A DNA stretch of 29,064 nucleotides from UBA9676 sp036522155 (GTDB lineage Bacteria; Actinomycetota; Actinomycetes; Streptosporangiales; Streptosporangiaceae), in contig DATDGI010000447.1 of assembly GCA_036522155.1 (NCBI GenBank), positions 1 through 29,064 of the forward strand, read 5' to 3'. The notes beneath the pieces are model-generated. The model saw only the letters and a list, made by a program, of their open reading frames with translations. It ran no database searches and had not been told where the DNA came from. Every line of letters begins with the position of its first letter. Within the stretch, counting starts at the first letter, position 1. The position numbers were made by a program, and so were the translations under genes. Below, piece after piece: positions 1 to 8,554 of this stretch.

Positions 1-792
1 GGTGTAGATCACCGCCAGCAGCGCGACCGCGATGATGGCCGCCCGGCCCGGGTTCGTGCGCCGGTGCTTGACCTCCTCGTTCACATACAGCGTGCCATCC
101 CAGCCGCCGTACACGAACACCGCGATCAAGAACCCGGCCACGGCACTGCCCCGGCCATCGATCCCGGAGAGGCTGAGCCACCCCCGGCTGACACCGAAGG
201 TCCCGGGGTGGTGATTGAGCACCGCGACCAGGCCCCAAATGGCCAGGCCGATGAGGATGAGGTACTCGATCAGGGCGAGCGCCCCCTGAGTCTGCGCGGT
301 GATCCGGATGCCGACCACGGCGATGACCAGCATGATGATGCTCAGCCCGGTGCCGATCGCGATATACGCCCACTTGTTAGTCGAGCCGGATCCGAAGACC
401 GCCAGCACCGACGGGCCCAGCAGCAGGATCTCGGCGACGGTGCCGATGATGTAGGCCACCACCATCAGCCACCCGGTCAGGAAACCCAGGTAGGGGTTGA
501 TGGCCCGGCCCACCCACTCAAACGACGCCCCGCAGTTCGCGTTCCACATGTTGCACCGGCGGTACGCGTTGGCGATGACCAGCATCGGGATCGCCGTCAG
601 CAGCAGGATCGGCCCGCTGCCATACGCGGTCGCGGCCGCGAGCGCCGCCAGCGAGAGCCCGATCGTCGCCGCCGGCGCCGACGACGCCATGCCGATAACT
701 GTGTCCTGCGCCACGCCAATGGCATCGGGTTCCAGCCGGATTTCAGGCACAGGCGGATTCTCTGCGACGGCGGTCGCGGAATGTTCCGTCAC
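1..792 (-). CDS. APC-superfamily amino acid permease (N-terminal part, runs off the window)
   Basis: The first 264 codons of a multi-spanning transporter read leftward and leave the window before any stop. After about 35 polar residues come the hallmarks of the amino acid/polyamine/organocation family: a small-residue-rich first helix (IGMASSAPAATIGLSLAA), a second helix, then GASFEWVGRAINPYLGFLTG, which closely matches the helix 2-3 region of APC permeases. Several further hydrophobic helices and a charged EEVKHRRTNPGRA loop follow. Such proteins carry amino acids or polyamines across the inner membrane with protons or by exchange; the substrate cannot be told. The GTG start at 792 is chosen because GGAGGGG lies 4 bases upstream. 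The gene diverges from the histidine kinase at 1178 across a 385-base spacer. Family assignment is secure; specificity is not. Confidence 0.88.
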   Translation of the reverse strand, partial: MTEHSATAVAENPPVPEIRLEPDAIGVAQDTVIGMASSAPAATIGLSLAALAAATAYGSGPILLLTAIPMLVIANAYRRCNMWNANCGASFEWVGRAINPYLGFLTGWLMVVAYIIGTVAEILLLGPSVLAVFGSGSTNKWAYIAIGTGLSIIMLVIAVVGIRITAQTQGALALIEYLILIGLAIWGLVAVLNHHPGTFGVSRGWLSLSGIDGRGSAVAGFLIAVFVYGGWDGTLYVNEEVKHRRTNPGRAAIIAVALLAVIYT

Positions 793-1177
793 TTATCCCC
801 TCCGTGCCAGGCTGTGTGCATTGAGATATTCCCGCAGCCCGCAGAAAAGCTGACATACATTCTGGCCGTCAGCGGCCATGCCGGATGCGCGGTACTGCCG
901 GCCGAACATACCCCCAGGCTGGCCGCAACAAGAGATCATAGTAGCGATTCACGATGTCATGAATAGTAACTATTCGCCTGATATGCGGTAATAGGCCCCG
1001 CCGTGGAAAGCGCAATGTGACGAGCTTATCTAGAATTGAGTTATTTCCGGTCGCCGGGCCGGCCAGGCCAAATCCGGGCCAGCGGGCACCGGGGCCGCGG
1101 CCGCGGATACCCGCGGCGATGGGTAGAGAACAGGTAATTCATGGTGAGACCACCGAGGGGACAGGACCAGGGATAGC
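793..1177. promoter_or_regulatory. Divergent intergenic region between permease and sensor kinase
   Basis: No credible gene is present. Around 925-1050 the base composition drops well below the flanking 70% G+C, as expected for promoters. A perfect palindrome sits at 961-975. A very short frame starting ATG at 1141 (11 codons) ends at 1176, just before the kinase GTG; it could be a leader peptide or chance. Assignment of promoters to either gene is inference. Confidence 0.5.
961..975. promoter_or_regulatory. Palindrome GAATAG-TAA-CTATTC, operator-like
   Basis: Two perfect 6-base arms, GAATAG and CTATTC, flank TAA. The site lies in the AT-richest part of the divergent spacer, about 170 bases upstream of the permease start and 200 upstream of the kinase start. 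Placement and symmetry suggest a dimeric repressor site; no regulator is identified. Confidence 0.4.
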
Positions 1178-3262
1178 GTGAGGGAGCCGCGTTCGATCAT
1201 CTTCTACGCGTGGGCCGGCCTGGCCGCCCAGACCGTGCTGGCCGCGGCTGTGATCGTCTTCGTGCTGGCCGGGAGCGCCTACCAGCGCGCGGCCGTCCAG
1301 GATCTCCGTGGCCAGGTGCAGGCACTTCAGGTGGCCAACCTCGGCCTGGAGGCCGACTTCCTCGACGCCCAGCGCGCACTCAACCGCTTCCAGGCCACCG
1401 GCAGCACCGGGCAGCTCGCGGACTACCACGCCGAGCAGGTGGAGTTCACGTCGGCGCAGCGTCAGGTCCGGCGGCTGGCCTGGAGCGACATGGCCGGCGA
1501 CGTGTCTGCGGAAGACAGATCCGCCCAGGCCGCCTTCCTGGCCGGGGACCAGGCGTCTGTGGCTCCGGCCGGGAGCCGGACCGCGGCGCGGTTGTATGCG
1601 CTCGCCTCGGCCCGTGCGGCCACGTTCACCAGCCAGGCCGACGCGCTGCGGGGGCGCCTGGTCCGATACGGCGACAGCCTGGGAGACCAGAGCGAGCGGA
1701 TTCTGGGCGTCGGCCTGGCCTGGGCGGCCGTGATTCTGGGCATCGGCCTCATGCTCCCGGTGATCGCCGCGGCGGTGGCCCTGCACTGGGTGAGCGGGCC
1801 ACTCCATGACGCCACCACGATGATCCGCAGGCGGGCCGCTGGTGATCGCACGGCCCGGGCCACGCCCGGTGGCCCGGCCGACGTCCGGGAGCTGGCCGTT
1901 TCCCTCAACTTCCTGGCCGCCGAAGGCGACCGGATCCGGGCCCTGGAGCAAGAACGTGCCCAGTTGCAGGCCGAGGTGCATCAGGCGTCGGTCCGGATCC
2001 GCGAGCACCTGCGGGGAGACGCGATCATCCGCGAGGCGGTGACCGCCATCCACGAGCACCTCTCGGTCGACTTCGTCTGGGTTGGCCTGGTCAGCGGGGA
2101 ACGGCTGACCCTGGGAGATGGTGATCCGGACCCGTGGGGCCAGGTCGCTGACATCGTCGGCTTCTTCCCGGCCGACTCGGTCGGCTGGATCCGGGACATC
2201 TACCGGCACCGGTCGAGCTACCGGATCCAGGACCTGAACACGGCGCAGGCCGAGGAAATCCCGGCCGAGATCAAGAGAATCCTGGCCAGTCAGGGCGCTA
2301 CCTCGCTGCTGCTGACACCGTTCGGGGCCGGCCAGGAACTGCTTGGCTGTCTCACCCTGTTGCGGACCGGGGACGGGCGGGCGTGGACCCAGGCGGAAAT
2401 CGAAGCCGTGGAATCGCTGGCCGCTGACATCGGCCGGGGACTGGAGCACGCCCGGCTGTATGAGGGCGAGGAGCGGCTGGTGGCCGAACTCACGTCGGTG
2501 GACCAGGCCAAGGCCAGCTTCCTCGCCTCGGCCTCGCACGACCTGCGGACCCCGCTGACCAGCATCATCGGTTACGTCGAGCTGCTCTCCGACGGCGAGG
2601 CCGGGCCGGTGCAACCCGCCCAGGCCAAGATGCTGGACGGGGTGGACAGGAACGCCCGCCGGCTGAAAACGATGATCGAGGACATGCTGACCATCTCCAA
2701 GATCGAGCTGGGTGCCTTCACGTCCCGGCTGCAACCGGTCGACCTGGCCAGCCTCGTGCCGGCGGCGGTGGACGTGATCCGGCCATCGGCGACTGCGGGC
2801 GGCCTCACCTTCGAGGTGAACTGCCCGGATCGCGGCCCGATGGTCGAGGGCGACCCCGAGCAACTGGACCGGGTGCTGATCAACCTGCTGTCCAACGCCG
2901 TGAAGTACACGCCCAGGGGTGGCCACGTCACGCTGACCGCGGGCAGCGAGGATGGCTCGGCGGTGATCACGGTCAGCGATACCGGGATCGGCATCCCCGA
3001 GAAGGATCAGGAACTGCTGTTCACCCGCTTCTTCCGTGCCTCCAACGCGGTCGAGGCCGCCATCCAGGGATCGGGTCTGGGCCTGTCGATCGCCCGCACG
3101 ATCGTGGCCAACCACCACGGGGATCTGCGCATGGCATCGGTGCAGAACAAGGGAACGACGGTCACCGTCCGCATTCCCCTGCTCCGGGATGCCCCGGCAG
3201 GCGGGCCGGGCGGGGAACATCCTGGCCAGGCCGGGAACACCCACCCGGGCCGGCTCACCTGA
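1178..3262 (+). CDS. Membrane sensor histidine kinase (CHASE3-like, HAMP, GAF, HisKA, HATPase)
   Basis: A 694-residue sensor kinase. A first membrane helix (about residues 8-32) is followed by a roughly 140-residue helical extracytoplasmic segment resembling CHASE3, a second helix (about 177-205), a HAMP linker (205-255), a short coiled coil, a GAF domain (about 280-430), and the kinase core. Visible motifs are the H box ASASHDLRTPLTS with phospho-acceptor H454, the N box around N573 (INLLSNAVKYT), G1 DTGIGIP at 601, F box FTRFFRA and G2 GSGLGLS. All catalytic boxes look intact. No response regulator is adjacent, so it is an orphan here; the next gene starts 188 bases on. GTG at 1178 fits the reading frame, with AGGG just upstream. 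It diverges from the permease. The signal sensed is unknown. Confidence 0.93.
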   Translation: MREPRSIIFYAWAGLAAQTVLAAAVIVFVLAGSAYQRAAVQDLRGQVQALQVANLGLEADFLDAQRALNRFQATGSTGQLADYHAEQVEFTSAQRQVRRLAWSDMAGDVSAEDRSAQAAFLAGDQASVAPAGSRTAARLYALASARAATFTSQADALRGRLVRYGDSLGDQSERILGVGLAWAAVILGIGLMLPVIAAAVALHWVSGPLHDATTMIRRRAAGDRTARATPGGPADVRELAVSLNFLAAEGDRIRALEQERAQLQAEVHQASVRIREHLRGDAIIREAVTAIHEHLSVDFVWVGLVSGERLTLGDGDPDPWGQVADIVGFFPADSVGWIRDIYRHRSSYRIQDLNTAQAEEIPAEIKRILASQGATSLLLTPFGAGQELLGCLTLLRTGDGRAWTQAEIEAVESLAADIGRGLEHARLYEGEERLVAELTSVDQAKASFLASASHDLRTPLTSIIGYVELLSDGEAGPVQPAQAKMLDGVDRNARRLKTMIEDMLTISKIELGAFTSRLQPVDLASLVPAAVDVIRPSATAGGLTFEVNCPDRGPMVEGDPEQLDRVLINLLSNAVKYTPRGGHVTLTAGSEDGSAVITVSDTGIGIPEKDQELLFTRFFRASNAVEAAIQGSGLGLSIARTIVANHHGDLRMASVQNKGTTVTVRIPLLRDAPAGGPGGEHPGQAGNTHPGRLT

Positions 3263-3450
3263 CCGGGCCAGGCGGGGCGCAGTGAAAAGGGTCACCGCGC
3301 CGCAGGCTAGGGCGACCGTCCCATGCGTTTGGGCCCCCCGGGGGGTTCTCGTCCCCTGAGAGGTCTTCGTCTCTGCCCGCAAGTGACACGAGTGATTTAG
3401 GCTGCCGCCTGGGTGCGGGAATATCGAGCAATCGTCCACGAGACGGAGCG

Positions 3451-5424
3451 ATGAACCCCGGCACAGATCCCGGACGCCAGACGGGATGTTTCCTGCAGAC
3501 AGCCGCGCGGGTTGTACTCAGCGGACTGGTCATACTTGCCGCGGGCGCGGTGCTCTGGGCCGGCCCCGCAGTCGCGAGCGCGGCCATCAGCCATACCGGC
3601 ATGCCCGCCTCCTCGCACCCGGCGCGGGTCAAGTTCTACATCGTCCCGCCCGCCGGGAAAGGCCCCGTCGACCTGTACGACATCGCCGCGCTGACCCTCC
3701 GCGACGGCAGCCGGTTCATGCAAATCTTCAACCTGAACCGGGGACGTCTTCAGCCAAACGGCGGCCGCCTGGAGAATCCCCGCGTCATCGAGCCGGGCTG
3801 GATCCTGGAACTCCCGGCCGACGCCGCAGGCCCCGGCGTCCGCGTCGGCCGGCTGCCGGTGGTGGGCGGGACGACCCGGCCGGCCTCCCGGCACTCACCC
3901 GCGGCCAGCAGCGGCCACCGGCCGCCACCGTCCGCGCCCGGCGGGCTGGGCGCTGGCGTCGAGACCGCGGGCGCAGCCGTGCTCATCGCGCTGGCCACCG
4001 GGGTAGGACTGGTACTCATCCGCTGGCGCCGAGCCAGCGCGGCCGTCCGCCAGCAGGCCGGGAGGGCCGGGAGGGCCGGGCCGGACGAAATCGCGCCCGC
4101 TGCCGGTGACCCCAGCCCGGCGGCAACCCTGCACCGGAGCGACCATCCCAGCTTTCCCGGCGGCGACTATGGCGGCGGCTTGCCCGGAGCGGACCACCCG
4201 AGCTTCCCCGGAGCCGGCTATCGCGGCCTCCCCCGGACGGATCATCCGCGCTTCCCCCAGGCAGACCATCCGAGCTTCCCCGGAGCGGACCACCCGGGTT
4301 TCCCCGGTGTCGGCTCTCGCGGCTTCCCCCAGGCGGGCCATCCAAGCTCCCCGCGAGCGGACCCGCGCCCGCCCCGGGCGGACTACCCGAGCTTCCCCGG
4401 AGCCGACCACCCGAGCTTCCCAGGAGCCGACCACCCCAGTTTCCCAGGAGCCGACTACCCCAGTTTCCCCAGCGGCGGCCACCGGGAATGGCCGGGTGGG
4501 CCCGGCGGGCTCCCGATGGGCGCGGCCGGAGCATTCGTCACCCCGTCCTGGCCAGGCGGACCCGCCGGGACGATAAGCCAGGCCGTACCAGGCCCGGCTA
4601 GCGCATCAGGGTTCCGGCCCGGTCCGGCCGAGCTCGGAGGATCCATCCGGGTGGCGGAGCGGATGCTCGTCGATGCCGACCAGCAGGCGGCCGGGATCAG
4701 GCGGGAAGCGGAGGGTCAGGCCAGCGCCATCCTGCACGGCGCCGAGCAGGAAGCGGCGTGGATAAGACAGCAGGCGGCGGCCGAGAGCACGCCGATCCGC
4801 GAGGCGGCCGAACGGGAGGCCGCCGAACTCCGGCAGCAGGCGCGGATGCAGGCGGCGGCGACCCGCGAGGCGGCCGAACGGGAGGTCGCTGACCTGCGGG
4901 CGGCGGTGGCGGCGATGTCGGCCGAACTCGGCCGGCTCGCGGCGTCGGTCACCGAAGTCCTCGCCAGCCCCGCGAAGCCGCTGGCATGGCCGACCGCCGG
5001 ACCCGGGACAGCCGCCGGACCCGGGACAGCCACCGAGCCTGGGACAGCCACCGGGCCCGGGACCCGGCCAGACCGGCGGCCCGCAAGACCGGCTACCAGG
5101 CCCGCGCGACGGACCGCGAAGCCGGCCCGGTCACGTCAGTCCCGCACCATGCGCGCGTTCGCAGCCACGATCGCGGCCCTGGTCGTCCTTGCTCTCGGCA
5201 CCGGGGCTTACCAACTAGCCACGCGCGGATACACCTTCTTTGTCTTCCGGTCGGCGGGCACGGGCGCGACGGACAACAACGCCATATTCCCGGGCATTAT
5301 CCCGACGCCCAAGCCGTCGCCAGCTCACCATCACCCCGCGACGGGGCCAGGCCGGCATGGCGCACAGGGAGCGCACCACCACCATCACCGGAGGGGAACC
5401 CACCACCCTGTGAAGGGCCACTAG
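3451..5424 (+). CDS. Large membrane protein: LysM-like domain, proline-rich repeats, coiled coil, His-rich tail
   Basis: I do not recognise a named family for the whole 657-residue protein. In order it shows an N-terminal hydrophobic helix (about 20-45), a LysM-like module (about 58-130, with KFYIVPPAGKGPVDLYDIA and a closing GWILELPADA), a second helix (about 170-192), about 15 degenerate copies of an 8-residue DHPSFPGA unit (231-348), an Ala/Glu/Arg/Gln coiled coil resembling DivIVA-type or ATP-synthase-b-type helices (about 400-505), a Pro/Gly/Thr linker, a third helix (about 570-592), and a tail with many histidines to the C terminus. Three helices would put the LysM part and His tail outside and the repeat plus coil inside. 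LysM modules bind peptidoglycan. The next gene follows after 28 bases, so the two are probably co-transcribed. A cell-wall-linked structural or polarity role is inference. Confidence 0.8.
   Translation: MNPGTDPGRQTGCFLQTAARVVLSGLVILAAGAVLWAGPAVASAAISHTGMPASSHPARVKFYIVPPAGKGPVDLYDIAALTLRDGSRFMQIFNLNRGRLQPNGGRLENPRVIEPGWILELPADAAGPGVRVGRLPVVGGTTRPASRHSPAASSGHRPPPSAPGGLGAGVETAGAAVLIALATGVGLVLIRWRRASAAVRQQAGRAGRAGPDEIAPAAGDPSPAATLHRSDHPSFPGGDYGGGLPGADHPSFPGAGYRGLPRTDHPRFPQADHPSFPGADHPGFPGVGSRGFPQAGHPSSPRADPRPPRADYPSFPGADHPSFPGADHPSFPGADYPSFPSGGHREWPGGPGGLPMGAAGAFVTPSWPGGPAGTISQAVPGPASASGFRPGPAELGGSIRVAERMLVDADQQAAGIRREAEGQASAILHGAEQEAAWIRQQAAAESTPIREAAEREAAELRQQARMQAAATREAAEREVADLRAAVAAMSAELGRLAASVTEVLASPAKPLAWPTAGPGTAAGPGTATEPGTATGPGTRPDRRPARPATRPARRTAKPARSRQSRTMRAFAATIAALVVLALGTGAYQLATRGYTFFVFRSAGTGATDNNAIFPGIIPTPKPSPAHHHPATGPGRHGAQGAHHHHHRRGTHHPVKGH
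4141..4491 (+). repeat. 24-base degenerate tandem repeat encoding DHPSFPGA units
   Basis: About 15 imperfect copies of a 24-base unit lie in frame inside the LysM-type gene. The best-preserved units encode D-(H/Y)-P-S-F-P-G-A. Copies near 4380-4470 are almost identical and those near 4150-4250 are diverged, which suggests repeated slippage or unequal crossing over. It is coding, not a CRISPR: no spacers are present. Confidence 0.85.
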
Positions 5425-5452
5425 GCCCCTCGGCTCCTCAGGAGGTATTGCC

Positions 5453-6346
5453 ATGGCCAGACCCATAGTCGGGGAACGTCCCCCCCGGCCGCAGGCGGAG
5501 CGGCCGCCGGCGGCGACGAGGACGGCCATAGATGCCTGGATGGAGCACGACTTCAAGTTCGCCGGCTCCCGCGTCAAGCGCAGGACCGTCGCTTGCTGCC
5601 TCGTGGGAGTCTTCGCCCTGACGCCGCTTTTCCTGGTATCACGCCCGATCATCCAACTGGATCACAGCACCCTGAACCAGGTGGAACCCGACATCGGGGG
5701 CACCGGTTCGATGCTGCTCCTCCTCGCGACCCTGAGCATCACCCCGCTGGTGACGCTGACGAGGAGCCACTGGTTCGTCCCGCTCCGCAGGTGGTTCGGC
5801 ATCATGCTCGCGATCACCGCGACCACCGACGCGATCGTCGGGGGCCTCACTTCATCGTTCGCCGGCGGCTTCATCGGCCACCTCACCGGGCACACGTTCC
5901 TGCTGGCCGGCCTCGTCATGGTGATGATCCTGGCTCCGCTCGCGCTCACGTCGAATAACCGGGCGCAGCGGGCGCTCGGGAAGTACTGGAAGCCGCTGCA
6001 ACGGCTGACGTACGCCGTCTGGGCGCTCCTCTTCATCCACCTGGCACTGCTCGAAGGATTCGGGTTCCAGAACGGGACGAACGGGCCCAGCTCCCACGTG
6101 GACGGTGACCCCATCCCGCACCAGCGCCTGTACCAGCTCATGGCGTGCAGCATCCCGCTGCTCCTGCTCAGGCTGCCGCCGGTGCGGCGCTGGGTCGCCA
6201 GGAAGCAGGAGGAGGGCAAGCAGCGGGTGGTCTACCTCACGTTCCTGCCGCTGGCGGCCCTGTTCATCCTCTCCTACTCGTTCATCATCAACGAGCTGAT
6301 GTTCAAGGGAATCAGCGCTTTCAGGGAGCAGCCCGTCAACGGATAA
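5453..6346 (+). CDS. Ferric-reductase-like transmembrane protein (MsrQ-type haem membrane protein)
   Basis: A 297-residue protein with a cytoplasmic N terminus of about 45 residues and six or seven hydrophobic helices. The middle resembles the ferric reductase transmembrane fold shared by MsrQ, YedZ and NADPH-oxidase-like proteins: HLTGHTFLLAGLVM, then APLALTSNNRAQRALG, then YWKPLQRLTYAVWALLFIHL. Histidines in two helices would hold haem b. Such proteins move electrons across the membrane; MsrQ feeds the periplasmic methionine sulfoxide reductase MsrP. No MsrP-like gene is in the window, so the partner is unknown. The start is firm, with AGGAGGT eight bases before ATG. It sits 28 bases behind the LysM-type gene and probably shares its transcript. 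The exact subfamily is less certain than the fold. Confidence 0.75.
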   Translation: MARPIVGERPPRPQAERPPAATRTAIDAWMEHDFKFAGSRVKRRTVACCLVGVFALTPLFLVSRPIIQLDHSTLNQVEPDIGGTGSMLLLLATLSITPLVTLTRSHWFVPLRRWFGIMLAITATTDAIVGGLTSSFAGGFIGHLTGHTFLLAGLVMVMILAPLALTSNNRAQRALGKYWKPLQRLTYAVWALLFIHLALLEGFGFQNGTNGPSSHVDGDPIPHQRLYQLMACSIPLLLLRLPPVRRWVARKQEEGKQRVVYLTFLPLAALFILSYSFIINELMFKGISAFREQPVNG

Positions 6347-6396
6347 CTGGTACGCCCGGCAAGGGTCAGGGGCTCCGGGACTGGTAAGCCTGCCGC

Positions 6397-7590
6397 GTGG
6401 GTCCAGCCCACGAGGCACGAGGCAGCGAAAGCGGGTGGGCCATCAGCCGTGGCCGTCTGGCCCGGTTGCGCCTGAGGCGGCCAGCCGCCAGCCTGGGAAC
6501 CGGCATGAACGCTGTCCCGGATCTTCCTGCGCTGCGCGGGTTCGCCGCGATCTGGCTGCGGAGCAACTGCGGCTGCCCGGCCTGCCAGGATCCGGTCTCG
6601 GGGCAGCGGCTGACCGGCATCACCGACGTGCCGGTGGACGTCTCCATCCGGTCGGCCCGGCTGGCGGGCGACTTGGCGCAGGTTGTCTTCGGCCCTGACG
6701 GCCACGAGTCGGTCTTCTCCTCCGCCTGGCTGGCCGCACAGCGCCAGCCCAGCGGGGACGACCGGTGTGAGGGTGCCAAACGGCTCTGGGTGGCGGCCGA
6801 CTTCGCTGGCCGGATCTCGCAGGAGTCCTGGCCGCGCTACCGGTCAGCGGCCACTGCCCGTGAGGAATGCCTCGCACGGTTGCTGCGGTATGGCTTCTTC
6901 CTGCTTCAGGACGTGCCCTGCGAGCCGGGGACAGTCCTGGACGTGGCCGGGACCCTGGGATATGTCCGGGAGACCAACTACGGCCGGCTGTTCGACGTGC
7001 GGGTGGAGACCACCCCGGCGAACCTCGCCAACACCGGCCTGGCCATCGCCCCGCATACCGACAACCCGTACCGCGACCCGGTTCCCACGGTCCAGCTGCT
7101 GCATTGCCTGGCCACCGCGGTGGCCGGTGGCGATTCGGGGCTGGTGGACGGATTCGGGGCGGCTGCGCTGCTGCGCGGCACCGACCCGGTGGCCTTTGAG
7201 ATCCTGGCCCGTACCCCGGTCACCTTCCGGTACGCCGATGCCACCGCCGAGCTGGTAGCCACCCGGCCCATGATCGGCCTGGATCCGCAGGGCCGGATCC
7301 GCGAGATCAGGTTCAACAACCGGTCCCTGCAACCGGTAAGCCCGGACGGCGGCGGGGCATCGGGGCAGGCCGCCTCGTTCTACGCCGCCTACCGGAAGTT
7401 CGCGGAGGTGCTCAGCCGGCCGGAACTGATGCTCACCTTCCGGCTCGGCCCCGGCGACTGCATGGTGTTCGACAACACCAGGATTCTGCATGCCCGGACC
7501 GCGTTCGCGGCGGCCGGACGGCGGCATCTGCAGGGCTGCTACGCCGACCTCGATGGAGTGGCGTCCACGCTGGCGGTGCTGCGCCGCTGA
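6397..7590 (+). CDS. Gamma-butyrobetaine hydroxylase-like Fe(II)/2-oxoglutarate dioxygenase
   Basis: Two domains are visible. The N-terminal DUF971-type domain holds a zinc site pattern, CGCPAC with C58, C60 and C63, and H103, the spacing known from gamma-butyrobetaine hydroxylase (BBOX1). The C-terminal TauD-type jelly roll carries the iron facial triad H220-x-D222 (APHTDNP) and H365 (ILHARTAF), plus R375/R376 for 2-oxoglutarate. Known relatives hydroxylate gamma-butyrobetaine to carnitine or trimethyllysine on the way there. The substrate here is a prediction; no other carnitine genes lie nearby. The start is uncertain: GTG at 6397 opens the frame, but ATG at 6505 would begin only 16 residues before the WLRSNC motif and fits family length as well. 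It lies 50 bases after the MsrQ-like gene. Confidence 0.83.
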   Translation: MGPAHEARGSESGWAISRGRLARLRLRRPAASLGTGMNAVPDLPALRGFAAIWLRSNCGCPACQDPVSGQRLTGITDVPVDVSIRSARLAGDLAQVVFGPDGHESVFSSAWLAAQRQPSGDDRCEGAKRLWVAADFAGRISQESWPRYRSAATAREECLARLLRYGFFLLQDVPCEPGTVLDVAGTLGYVRETNYGRLFDVRVETTPANLANTGLAIAPHTDNPYRDPVPTVQLLHCLATAVAGGDSGLVDGFGAAALLRGTDPVAFEILARTPVTFRYADATAELVATRPMIGLDPQGRIREIRFNNRSLQPVSPDGGGASGQAASFYAAYRKFAEVLSRPELMLTFRLGPGDCMVFDNTRILHARTAFAAAGRRHLQGCYADLDGVASTLAVLRR

Positions 7591-7675
7591 CCCGGTGCCC
7601 GGCCGGCCGCTCATCCGGCGCGTCGATCGCCACCACGCGTAGCATCCTCCTCGGGGTTTGGCGAAAGGTATGGAA

Positions 7676-8437
7676 ATGAACCTTTATGGCATTTGCTCAC
7701 GCGCGTCCGTGGCGGGTGCTGCGCTGCTGGCCGTGACCGGGCTGGCGGTGGCCGGCTGCGGGTCCGGGCCGGGATCCGGGACGGGGTCCGCCTCGTCATC
7801 GGCGACGTCCCCGGCGAGCACGTCCGCGAGCGCCGCCCCGGTCAGCGGCTCCTTCGACGGCACCGCACTGTTCCCGATCACCGTGGGCAACACCTGGGTG
7901 TACAAGATCACCACGGTCGGGCTGGTCACCGGCACAGCGGTGGACAAGATCACCAATGTGGTGCCCGCCGCCGGCGGCCACCAGGCGACGACGGTGCACA
8001 CGTTCAATGGTGCCACGAGCAGCGAGACATTCCTCTTTGGCTCCGACGGCTCGATCACCATGCCGCTGGCCTCGATCGGCAGCACTACGGTCAGGGTGAA
8101 GTCCGGTGGGATCGTCTGGCCGAGCCAGGCGGTCATCGACTCCGGCCAGCCGACCAAGAGCACGATCGTGGTGGACGCCAACGTCGCGGGCCAGAGCCGG
8201 ACCGTGGCCGCGCACGTGACGGTCAGGGGCGCGGGAACGGCCACCGTGACCGTGCCGGCGGGCACCTATCACGCCACGATCGTCCAGACCACGCTGTCGG
8301 AGTCGATAGTCGGGATTACGGTCAGCATCCAGATCCGGACCTGGCTGGCGCCGGGCGTCGGCCAGGTGAAGTCCGAGGTGAGGACGAACGACACGGTGGT
8401 CAGCGACGAAGAGCTCAAGTCCTTCACGAAGGGCTGA
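7676..8437 (+). CDS. Secreted lipoprotein of unknown function
   Basis: A bacterial lipoprotein. A basic N terminus, a hydrophobic stretch and the lipobox LAVAGC give lipidation at the cysteine near residue 28, followed by a Ser/Thr/Ala/Gly-rich linker of about 35 residues and a beta-rich domain. That domain opens with LFPITVGNTWVYK, a motif seen in many extracytoplasmic proteins of unknown role, and ends with WLAPGVGQVKSEV. The protein is expected on the outer face of the cell membrane. ATG at 7676 is preferred because GAAAGG lies seven bases upstream; ATG 7670 and TTG 7658 are alternatives in the same frame. No enzyme motif is seen. It stands alone, 85 bases after the dioxygenase and 117 before the next gene. 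Confidence 0.8.
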   Translation: MNLYGICSRASVAGAALLAVTGLAVAGCGSGPGSGTGSASSSATSPASTSASAAPVSGSFDGTALFPITVGNTWVYKITTVGLVTGTAVDKITNVVPAAGGHQATTVHTFNGATSSETFLFGSDGSITMPLASIGSTTVRVKSGGIVWPSQAVIDSGQPTKSTIVVDANVAGQSRTVAAHVTVRGAGTATVTVPAGTYHATIVQTTLSESIVGITVSIQIRTWLAPGVGQVKSEVRTNDTVVSDEELKSFTKG

Positions 8438-8554
8438 CGCCCCAGGTCAGCGGCCCGGCCCGGCCCGCCAGCAGGCCACCGGGCGGGCCGGGTTGGCCGA
8501 GGCTTTGCGGCGACCTGGCGGACGGCAGGAGCTCCAGTTGCGATACTTCGGGCC

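Noticed and set aside
64..966. 300-codon rightward open frame
   Set aside because: It lies opposite the permease, has a His/Asp/Arg-rich composition typical of complement frames, and has no start signal.
3334..3345. CCCCCCGGGGGG palindrome after the first kinase as a terminator
   Set aside because: It is a loop-less 6+6 palindrome without a stable hairpin geometry or following T run, so I do not call it.
1139..3439. 766-codon leftward open frame
   Set aside because: It is opposite the histidine kinase, whose motifs are complete. The leftward protein is low-complexity and matches no family; it is a high-G+C shadow.
4141..4491. CRISPR-like repeat array
   Set aside because: Units are contiguous, in frame with a large gene, and have no unique spacers.
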